In this document: positions 14,075 to 20,520 of the stretch, one piece after another | Position numbering within the stretch: the first letter of the stretch is position 1 | Layout of the letters: every line of letters begins with the position of its first letter | From: a virus | IMG/VR virus record: IMGVR_UViG_3300024261_000144 | Location: 1 to 25,371 of that record | Direction: 5' to 3' (one strand) | DNA length: 25,371 bases | Made by a program: the position numbers and the translations under genes | The notes under the pieces: generated by a model | What the model was told of the DNA's origin: nothing | Database searches by the model: none | The model's input: the letters and a program-made list of their open reading frames with translations, nothing else

Positions 14075-14748
14075 TGTAGTTTCCCTACTTTGTTAGCGAG
14101 TTTGACTAATCTCTCTGAAATTTTACTCATTGCTTTGTGTGTGTTCTTCCAATATGACTTTGAATCTACACTTAACTCATTTTTTAATTTAACATTCATA
14201 TCAATAAGTTTACTTAATTCAGTTAGTTTATCCCTAACCTCTCTCATTGATATACCAATTTTTTGTTTAGCCGTTAAAGTATTATCATTACGATATTGTG
14301 TATAATGACCTTCATTTAACCCTGGATTCTTTTGTTGTCCTTTATCCCAACTATTCATTAAACCAGCAAAGGGAATGACATATTTTTTAAAATTCTTTAT
14401 AATAAGTTTTTCATCTGTTTTATCGCCACTAAATTTAGAAATAGTTTTACCTAAGTCCATAGTTTCTCCTGCAAAAGCTTGATATGCTCTATAATACTTT
14501 ATGTATGCATTATGATAATCTCTTTTTTGACCTTCAGTTAGACCTTCAGTTACTTTTTTATATCCTGCTTCTTCTGGGTCTTTGTGGCCTGATTTAGTCT
14601 TTTTATCAAAGGCAGATGGTATATCATAGTGAATACCATTACCAGTTGAACCACCTGCAGTTACAGTCGTAGATGCTTCTTCCAACTCTTTCATAATTAA
14701 TGTACGAAGAAGTTCTCTTAATGTTTTTCTATTTAATTTTGTGGACAT
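14071..14748 (-). CDS. Head-region protein, 225 aa, unknown function
   Basis: ATG 14748 behind AAGGAG, overlapping the preceding gene by 20 nt. The N-terminus is a basic amphipathic leader (MSTKLNRKTLRELLRTLIMK) ending in ELEEA, which fits (L/I)-x-E. A Gly/Ser/Thr-rich piece follows (about 27-37), then EAGYKKVTEGLTEGQKRDYH and PGLNEGHYTQ, each with a possible gp21 tripeptide (LTE, LNE). The C-terminal 80 residues are predicted helical (MREVRDKLTELSKLIDMNVK). I recognise no named family. Lying between gp20 and gp21, it is probably a core or internal head protein. Confidence 0.62.
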   Translation of the reverse strand: MSTKLNRKTLRELLRTLIMKELEEASTTVTAGGSTGNGIHYDIPSAFDKKTKSGHKDPEEAGYKKVTEGLTEGQKRDYHNAYIKYYRAYQAFAGETMDLGKTISKFSGDKTDEKLIIKNFKKYVIPFAGLMNSWDKGQQKNPGLNEGHYTQYRNDNTLTAKQKIGISMREVRDKLTELSKLIDMNVKLKNELSVDSKSYWKNTHKAMSKISERLVKLANKVGKLQ

Positions 14749-15592
14749 TATCTAACTCCTTAATAAGTTCGTAATACCTCATCAATGAAACTACATGCGA
14801 ATCTTTTACAAACTTACCAGTAGTAGAAGTTTCTGTATGTGTTATTGCTTCATTTAGTTTTATTTTAGTTATCTTATCATTCACTTTATTTAAGTGAGCT
14901 TTTAAGATTCTCTTAACTTTTATAACTTCAGTATCAATGAACTCCCTTAATGAATTAGTATTGGAAAGGTTGTTTATGTATTCTCTCAATAGATTCTTTT
15001 GATGTTCATTTAGAGTGCTGTATTTTTTGTTAAATTTATCAACTAATAATTGATAAGTAAGTAAACGTAAATCTTCTTCTTGGGATTCCATAAGATGTTT
15101 CTTAATAGATTTTTTTGTTGGAGTAGTACATACTGTCTCAATGATAGTTACTTTACTATCAGTTTCCTCAACTGGTGTAATATCGAGTTTAGCCGATTCC
15201 GATTCAAATACATTATAAATGGATGCCAAGATTTTATAATTCGGTATTTTTGTGTTGAAAAAATCAACTACTGAATAATTTTCTTTAATCGTTTTAATTA
15301 GATTATACTTCTCATTTTTTAATCTACGATTAGATAATTTTCTTCGATTTTTAGTTACAGCTTCTATTAATATATTAGCTTGCTCACTTTTAGAATACTT
15401 CTTTTCTAAAAGTATCTTATAAAGTTCATATTCTTTACCCAATTCTGTTTTTGGGCTGAAAAACTCTTTAAGAATTTTTATTGCAGATGAATCATCTGAA
15501 CTATTTAATACGTCGACAGTTATCTGCCTCGTTAAAAGTTCGAATAAAAGACCTGTATTTTTTATTTTATTATGCTTTCTATTGCTTGACAT
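14729..15592 (-). CDS. Conserved T4-like head-region protein, 287 aa
   Basis: The chosen start is ATG 15592 with GGAG 7 nt upstream; one codon earlier is a TTG. The N-terminal block KNTGLLFELLTRQITVDVLN, followed by FFSPKTELGKEYELYKILL, is conserved, as I recall, in hypothetical proteins next to the portal gene of marine T4-like phages. Further on are Lys/Arg-rich helices, a Thr-rich linker (VTIIETVCTTPTKKS) and a helical C-terminal part with KLNEAITHTETS. It is very likely a real, conserved structural or assembly protein. Its biochemical role is unknown to me. It follows gp20 after a 61-nt gap holding an octamer site. Confidence 0.72.
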   Translation of the reverse strand: MSSNRKHNKIKNTGLLFELLTRQITVDVLNSSDDSSAIKILKEFFSPKTELGKEYELYKILLEKKYSKSEQANILIEAVTKNRRKLSNRRLKNEKYNLIKTIKENYSVVDFFNTKIPNYKILASIYNVFESESAKLDITPVEETDSKVTIIETVCTTPTKKSIKKHLMESQEEDLRLLTYQLLVDKFNKKYSTLNEHQKNLLREYINNLSNTNSLREFIDTEVIKVKRILKAHLNKVNDKITKIKLNEAITHTETSTTGKFVKDSHVVSLMRYYELIKELDNVHKIK

Positions 15593-15626
15593 CAATACAC
15601 TCCATTGTTAAATATTCGTACCATAT

Positions 15627-15634
15627 ATAAATAT
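15627..15634. promoter_or_regulatory. ATAAATAT octamer between gp20 and the 287-aa gene
   Basis: Plus-strand CATATATAAATATAAAAAC, 35 nt upstream of ATG 15592. The rest of the gap (15593-15653) holds only the GGAG ribosome site. Confidence 0.4.
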
Positions 15635-15653
15635 AAAAACTTCAAATAATTCG

Positions 15654-17465
15654 TTATTTCTTATCCGTAAATTCTTTATATTCTTTATTTAATTCTTCAC
15701 TTTCGGTGGTTTCCCTAAGTAATTCCTTATCTTTATCCCCAAATGATTTTTTTAGGGCATCATAATGAGCTAAAGCCATACGTTTACCATGTTTACCAAT
15801 TGGGTCTCTATCACGAGCACTCCCATCTTTTCCGTAACTTGGAACTTCTTTTGGTCTACCCACGCCATCAGCAACTTCTTCTTGGTCCCAGACTGAACCT
15901 GCAGGAGTTTCATTATCCCCACCCTCATCTGGTGCAGCAGTTGCCATATCACTTGGTGTACCAACTGATTCCCCACTTTCTTGTGGGTCATTACCTTCAT
16001 TTTCAATTTGTGAGTATCTGAACTTCTCTTTTTGGTCTTGAACCAATCCTTTTTCAAGGCCTTTTATTTGGTCATCTGAGAAATTAAATACATTTTTATA
16101 AACCCAATCACTTGGTAATAACGCGTTATCTTTCATATCACGAGCAAGATTAACTTTGTTACTCCATAGTTCTATCTTTTCTTGTTCATATATTGTAGAT
16201 GGGTTGGTTAAATTCAACTCAAAGTTTACCAATTGTGCATCTGTATATCCTTGTGAATATAAATGTACAACCGCAATCTTTGTTAATTCACTAACTACGA
16301 TTCTTTGTATTCTTTCAATCGTTCTTGCAAACCTTACATCTTCTGCAGCCAATGTTGCTTTACTTCCAAGTGATTCCTCATATCCAAGAAATGCTTTTGG
16401 TACGTGTAATGCTGCTAACATACGATTCTTTAGATATTCAATATCTTCGGTTGTTTCATATGTCATCCCAGGTGTGGATTCTATCTGTGTTCCACTATCT
16501 CCACCCCGCACGGGTAAGAAGAAATCCTCGGTTAAATTTTGTATATTAAATTTTAAATTATAATCACCAGTATTCTCATCAATAAATGGTGTTTTCTTCA
16601 TCTTATTGACTATCTTTTGCATATAGTTATCCACTTCATTTGGTGGAATGTTACCTATATCAATTTTGAAAACTCTCTTTTCAGGTGCTCTCATAATTCT
16701 ATGAATTAACATAGCATCTTCCATCAATGTAATCTGTTTCCAAGTCTTACGAGCTCCTTCTAACATTGATTTACCATATGGTAATAGATTACTATCATTA
16801 GCTAATCTAAAGTGAGCAACTTGAAAGTTTTCAAATTCTATTCTTGTTCCGTTTGATTTTTTTGCAAAATATGGATGTGCAGCTTCCATTGCTTCTAAAT
16901 AAAATTTAGTATAATATGGATTCTCTGGGTCTTCGCCTTCTGAACGTATCAATTCATATGGGGATAATGGAACAACATTTGTAATTCCGTACTTATCTTG
17001 TACATCTAAATATAAAAAGAAATCACCATACTTAGTTAGGTTTCTAACCCAAGGCCATAAGTTAAATTCAATATTCATTATATCATAGAATAGATTATGT
17101 AGAATTTCTTTAATGTTTTCATCATCACTCTGAACTTCCAACACTTCTCCATATGGATTTTTCATTGTTGATTCGTCTGAATAGATATCCAGTGCAGATG
17201 ATATGATTGAATCCGATTCCATAGATTCATACTCTGTAAATAATCCAGTCCTTGCAGCCTGTAATTGTGCATAATTAGAATATCCAGTATTATTTAGTTG
17301 TAATCCACTATGTACTTTAGAATATCTATCTACAAGATGTGATTTCATTTGTCGTTGTATTTGGTCTGTATCGGCAACTTTTAGTTTTTTACCGCCTACG
17401 TTTCTCACGATTACATTCGTACTAAATAATCGTCTTAATCTTCCAAATAATGTTTTATCAGCCAT
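15654..17465 (-). CDS. 20: Portal vertex protein gp20
   Basis: 603 aa, ATG 17465 behind GCGAGGTAAAAA. The dodecameric portal is the DNA entry channel, the initiator of head assembly and the docking site for gp17 and the neck. Diagnostic blocks are YESMESDSIISSALDIYSDE (79-98), VRNLTKYGDFFLYLDVQ (140-156), LPYGKSMLEGARKTWKQ (228-244) and MEDAMLIHRIMRAPEKRVF (248-266; T4: MEDAMLIYRVVRAPERRVF). Then come NLTEDFFLPVRGG and the tunnel-loop region. The C-terminal 100 residues are acidic and Gly/Pro-rich, with a basic stretch (ARDRDPIGKHGKRMALAHYD). The length is near that of T4 gp20 (524 aa) plus this tail. Confidence 0.97.
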   Translation of the reverse strand: MADKTLFGRLRRLFSTNVIVRNVGGKKLKVADTDQIQRQMKSHLVDRYSKVHSGLQLNNTGYSNYAQLQAARTGLFTEYESMESDSIISSALDIYSDESTMKNPYGEVLEVQSDDENIKEILHNLFYDIMNIEFNLWPWVRNLTKYGDFFLYLDVQDKYGITNVVPLSPYELIRSEGEDPENPYYTKFYLEAMEAAHPYFAKKSNGTRIEFENFQVAHFRLANDSNLLPYGKSMLEGARKTWKQITLMEDAMLIHRIMRAPEKRVFKIDIGNIPPNEVDNYMQKIVNKMKKTPFIDENTGDYNLKFNIQNLTEDFFLPVRGGDSGTQIESTPGMTYETTEDIEYLKNRMLAALHVPKAFLGYEESLGSKATLAAEDVRFARTIERIQRIVVSELTKIAVVHLYSQGYTDAQLVNFELNLTNPSTIYEQEKIELWSNKVNLARDMKDNALLPSDWVYKNVFNFSDDQIKGLEKGLVQDQKEKFRYSQIENEGNDPQESGESVGTPSDMATAAPDEGGDNETPAGSVWDQEEVADGVGRPKEVPSYGKDGSARDRDPIGKHGKRMALAHYDALKKSFGDKDKELLRETTESEELNKEYKEFTDKK

Positions 17466-17477
17466 TTTTTACCTCGC

Positions 17478-19049
17478 TTATAAGAGCCACTCTAATGACT
17501 CCTTCTCTTTGTTACCAATTTCCATTTCCCAACTATCATTTTTATTTTCGTTGGGTGTATAAAGCCCATCCGTATCTAACATACGATTAAGGGATTTCTT
17601 AGTTAATTCTACGCCTTCTTGTCGTAATCTTAATGCTGTATCACGAACCCATAAACCTATAGCAAAAGACATTACTAAGTCATCATTATATCCTGACATA
17701 GCTTCTGCTCGGTTATTGTGATAAATAAATGTAAACAATTCATCTATCAATCTGTTTGAACGAACTTGTACTTCTTCATTCCTAAAATATTCCTCTAACT
17801 TTGCAATAATCAAAGGTCGAGTTCTCATAGTGGTACTAAATCCAGCCACCATATTCTTTTCTTCACTCCTAAATCGATTTGTCATTTGATGTGCAATATC
17901 GATATATTTTAAATCTTTACTTGTATAGAATAGATTATCATAATCCCTATCTATTACTTGTTGGATTGTTGCCCAACCAATGTTATTGTTTTCTATAATT
18001 AGTAAAGCATCATTATATTCTGTTGAAATACTCACTAACATATTACCAAAATCTTTTGTACTTAACCTACCTTTATATTCAGCAACTTGTTCTACACTCT
18101 CCACATCAATGACATGGAACGCACTATAATCTTTTCCATCACCTCTACCAACATCAGCACATACGATATAATCTCTCGTATAGTTTGGTGGTTGCCATAT
18201 CCACAAGTTACCATCCATTCCTCTTTTTTCAACGGGGTCTTGACATACATTTTTTTTCATATTCTCCAACAATACACCATCAATTACTGAAGTACCTGAA
18301 GTAATAAAATCACAATCACACTCTTGTGCTGCACCTTGTATTCCTAATAAGGTATCTTGTTCATCTCTCCATTCTTGATGTCTATCTGGATGTACACTCC
18401 AATGAAGTTTGATATCACTAAACACTCCCCTACCTTCTTCTGCATCTACCCACGTTCTATGAAACCAATTACCAACACCATTTGGTGTAGAAAGAGCAAT
18501 ACAACTACCACCAGTTGTCAATGTTTGTTGTGATGCAGTCCATATATCATCTATCTTATCGATAAATGCTGCCTCGTCCAATATCAATAATGATAGAGCT
18601 TCGGAACGAGCTGCTTCTGGTCCACTTGCACTTGCCTTTATCTGTGAACCATTGGTGTATCTAAGGTTCAATTTGTTATCCTCAGTACATCTTTGTTTCA
18701 ACCATGTAGGTAAGTTTGCATGCATAACACGAACCTTCGTGACAAGGTTTTTAGCAGTATCTTGTTTAGTTGCAATCACTAATATATTCTTATCTTGAAA
18801 AAATGTCATCATCCACAAAGAGTATCCAGCAGTTAATGTACTGATACCTAACTGACGAGCTTTTAAAATTACGTTAAACCTATTATCCACAAACTGCTTG
18901 ACTGTTTTTTGTTGAAAATCATACAATGCAAATGGAATTTTCCCTTTGATTGGATGTTGTATCATACAATACTTCATCAAAAAATAGACAGGGTCTTGTG
19001 CACACTTAATGTACTCCTGTTTAATCACATCTTTTAATTGTTCGGCCAT
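17478..19049 (-). CDS. 17: Terminase large subunit gp17
   Basis: 523 aa, ATG 19049 in a TAATG overlap. It is the ATP-driven packaging motor and headful nuclease. The ATPase domain has the adenine-binding Q region (FALYDFQQKTVKQF), a variant Walker A (KARQLGIST, 63-71, where T4 has SRQLGKTT), Walker B LLILDEA (154-160, Asp158-Glu159) and the coupling motif STPNG. The nuclease domain has CADVGRGDGKDYSAFHVID (297-315, Asp299), LLIIENNN and the acidic GYNDDLVMSF near the C-terminus, which together give the three metal-binding acids. In Walker A the usual Lys is replaced by Ile, with a Lys at the front of the motif instead. It is followed directly by gp20; the T4 tail genes 18 and 19 are not between them. 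Confidence 0.97.
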   Translation of the reverse strand: MAEQLKDVIKQEYIKCAQDPVYFLMKYCMIQHPIKGKIPFALYDFQQKTVKQFVDNRFNVILKARQLGISTLTAGYSLWMMTFFQDKNILVIATKQDTAKNLVTKVRVMHANLPTWLKQRCTEDNKLNLRYTNGSQIKASASGPEAARSEALSLLILDEAAFIDKIDDIWTASQQTLTTGGSCIALSTPNGVGNWFHRTWVDAEEGRGVFSDIKLHWSVHPDRHQEWRDEQDTLLGIQGAAQECDCDFITSGTSVIDGVLLENMKKNVCQDPVEKRGMDGNLWIWQPPNYTRDYIVCADVGRGDGKDYSAFHVIDVESVEQVAEYKGRLSTKDFGNMLVSISTEYNDALLIIENNNIGWATIQQVIDRDYDNLFYTSKDLKYIDIAHQMTNRFRSEEKNMVAGFSTTMRTRPLIIAKLEEYFRNEEVQVRSNRLIDELFTFIYHNNRAEAMSGYNDDLVMSFAIGLWVRDTALRLRQEGVELTKKSLNRMLDTDGLYTPNENKNDSWEMEIGNKEKESLEWLL

Positions 19050-19429
19050 TATTTTGTTATCTGTCCTGCAAGGTTAACTGAAACTGCCGTAGCACTTACA
19101 CCATATACAAACCATAACCACTTATTCTCATGCCACTTAGGTTTCACAAGTTTCACTTTATCTTTATAAAGTTCGTTTGTTTCTTTAAGTAACAGCATCT
19201 GTAATTGTCGTTTTTCTATTATCAAAGAATCCATATATGCATTCTCTTCTAACTTCAATACTACACTTTCTAAATCAGATATAGCAATTTGGGATAAACT
19301 ATCGGCTTTTTCAAACCCTTGTAGTCTATTTGCCCATTCAATCACATCTGCCTTAGGCAATGTTATGGTTTCTTCAGTTTGACCAAGAAGAACACTAAAC
19401 AAAAATACTATGTATATAAAATATCTCAT
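19049..19429 (-). CDS. Spanin-like membrane protein, 126 aa
   Basis: The start is ATG 19429; no Shine-Dalgarno sequence is visible and the octamer site is 4 nt upstream. Residues 1-16 look like a signal peptide (MRYFIYIVFLFSVLLG, then QTEE). Residues about 38-95 are a charged helix, likely a coiled coil (LESVVLKLEENAYMDSLIIE). Residues about 104-122 are a C-terminal membrane helix (WLWFVYGVSATAVSVNLAG). An exported N-terminus, a periplasmic helix and a C-terminal membrane anchor is the layout of a one-protein (u-) spanin such as T1 gp11, which fuses inner and outer membranes at lysis. Unlike T1 gp11 it has no lipobox Cys, so the spanin call is tentative. It sits just before gp17. Confidence 0.6.
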   Translation of the reverse strand: MRYFIYIVFLFSVLLGQTEETITLPKADVIEWANRLQGFEKADSLSQIAISDLESVVLKLEENAYMDSLIIEKRQLQMLLLKETNELYKDKVKLVKPKWHENKWLWFVYGVSATAVSVNLAGQITK

Positions 19430-19433
19430 ATAT

Positions 19434-19441
19434 ATAAATAT
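19434..19441. promoter_or_regulatory. ATAAATAT octamer before the spanin-like gene
   Basis: Plus-strand TATATATAAATATACTAC. It fills almost the whole 13-nt gap and lies 4 nt from the ATG, like the copy at 1106-1113. Confidence 0.4.
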
Positions 19442-19442
19442 A

Positions 19443-19724
19443 CTACTTACTAAATTTCTTCAAATATTTTAAGGCTTCATCAACATCTTGTACATCTGAT
19501 GCTTCTTTAGCTTTTTTTATTTGTTTTTTAGTATTAGTTACTTTTCGTTTAAGGTTACCAACTTCTTTCTTGTTGACTTTTTTCTTCTTTTCAAGTTTCA
19601 CTACTTCTTCTTCAAGTTTAGTTACTTCTTCATTTTTTACTTCTATTGCCTTATCTAACTTTTTGATTTCTTCTTTTTTCTTTCCACCAAAAAATAAATT
19701 CATTATCGTTTCAATGATTCCCAT
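19443..19724 (-). CDS. Lys/Glu-rich coiled-coil protein, 93 aa
   Basis: The chosen start is ATG 19724 (MGIIETIMNLFFGG), because AAGGAG lies 6-7 nt upstream; a longer frame from 19799 runs through the previous gene. A short hydrophobic N-terminal helix (residues 1-12) is followed by a long coiled coil of Lys and Glu (KLDKAIEVKNEEVTKLEEEV, KLEKKKKVNKKEVGNLKRKV), then ASDVQDVDEALKYLKKFSK. The layout suggests a membrane- or particle-associated stalk. It overlaps the end of the previous gene by 14 nt and precedes the spanin-like gene, so a lysis role is possible but unproven. No family is recognised. Confidence 0.6.
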   Translation of the reverse strand: MGIIETIMNLFFGGKKKEEIKKLDKAIEVKNEEVTKLEEEVVKLEKKKKVNKKEVGNLKRKVTNTKKQIKKAKEASDVQDVDEALKYLKKFSK

Positions 19725-19926
19725 TGTTATCTCCTTCAGGTAATTTAACTCCACTATCGTAAAGCATTTGTTCAAATGATATTTGCTGAGATTCATCATA
19801 CTCAGTCAAATCCATAAGTCTTTCTATAATGCGTTGGTACACTTTTGTTACATTTTCTGTATCATCACTATTAATCTTTTTATGATAATCTGCAGCAACA
19901 TTACCCAACTGAGCAACCATACCCAT
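19711..19926 (-). CDS. Unknown protein, about 71 aa
   Basis: The best start is ATG 19926 (MGMVAQLGNVAADYHKKINS), 4 nt after the stop of the zinc-ribbon gene; a second ATG follows two codons later. A longer frame from 19977 would lie inside that gene and is less likely. No strong ribosome site is present. The protein is acidic and helical (VTKVYQRIIERLMDLTEYDE, ISFEQMLYDSGVKLPEGDNN). No family is recognised. Small size and position shortly before the terminase would fit a small terminase subunit, but no helix-turn-helix is visible, so I do not assign it. Confidence 0.55.
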   Translation of the reverse strand: MGMVAQLGNVAADYHKKINSDDTENVTKVYQRIIERLMDLTEYDESQQISFEQMLYDSGVKLPEGDNNGNH

Positions 19927-19930
19927 TATT

Positions 19931-20512
19931 TCAATTATTAGATTTTCTGGCAGCAGCAATCTCCTTTGATTCCTCATCTATAGCCTCCTCTAATTTATCT
20001 ATATAATCTTTTGCATCTTGAACTATGGCACCAAATTTCTCTTTACCCATGTCCCATTTTTCACTTTCGAGTTCAACATCTTGAACTCCAACTGAATTAA
20101 AAAACTCTGCTTTACCCTCAGTCTGTTCATATTCTACAAGTGATTGTTTCATATCTCTTACATATGATTTTCTATTCTCCAATTCAAGTGTTCGTGCATA
20201 ATGCTCAAACTTCCCCGATAATCGTAGTTTATTTTCAAACTCAATCTGACAATCAAAACAATGTCCTTTAGTTCTCCAAAACTTATCGTCAAGTTTTTTC
20301 TTCATTGCTTTCTTACACTCGGGACAAAACCAAGGCATTCTAATTTCTGCCATAATATCACTTAATTCTGATTTTCTGGTTTCTCCACCTTTATTTTTTT
20401 GAGCCTTACCATCATATCCTACTTGTACATAATCTTTTTCATATTCTTTACCAGACATCAAATCCTTTAAGGCTTTGTTTTGTCTATCCATATCTTTACT
20501 ATAATTTGCCAT
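19931..20512 (-). CDS. Zinc-ribbon protein, 193 aa, unknown function
   Basis: ATG 20512 behind ATAGGAG. Residues 63-88 hold two CxxC knuckles (CPEC at 63-66, CFDC at 85-88), a classic zinc ribbon with basic residues between the Cys pairs. The N-terminal 50 residues are charged and probably flexible. The C-terminal 100 residues are helical and acidic (FEHYARTLELENRKSYVRDM, DYIDKLEEAIDEESKEIAAA). Zinc-ribbon proteins in phage packaging regions often bind nucleic acid or the terminase, but no specific family can be named. It lies between the 959-aa protein and the genes leading to gp17. Confidence 0.65.
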   Translation of the reverse strand: MANYSKDMDRQNKALKDLMSGKEYEKDYVQVGYDGKAQKNKGGETRKSELSDIMAEIRMPWFCPECKKAMKKKLDDKFWRTKGHCFDCQIEFENKLRLSGKFEHYARTLELENRKSYVRDMKQSLVEYEQTEGKAEFFNSVGVQDVELESEKWDMGKEKFGAIVQDAKDYIDKLEEAIDEESKEIAAARKSNN

Positions 20513-20520
20513 TATAACTC

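Noticed and set aside
19711-19926. Small terminase subunit (gp16) before gp17
   Set aside because: Position and size fit, but no helix-turn-helix or gp16-like sequence can be seen, so no assignment is made.
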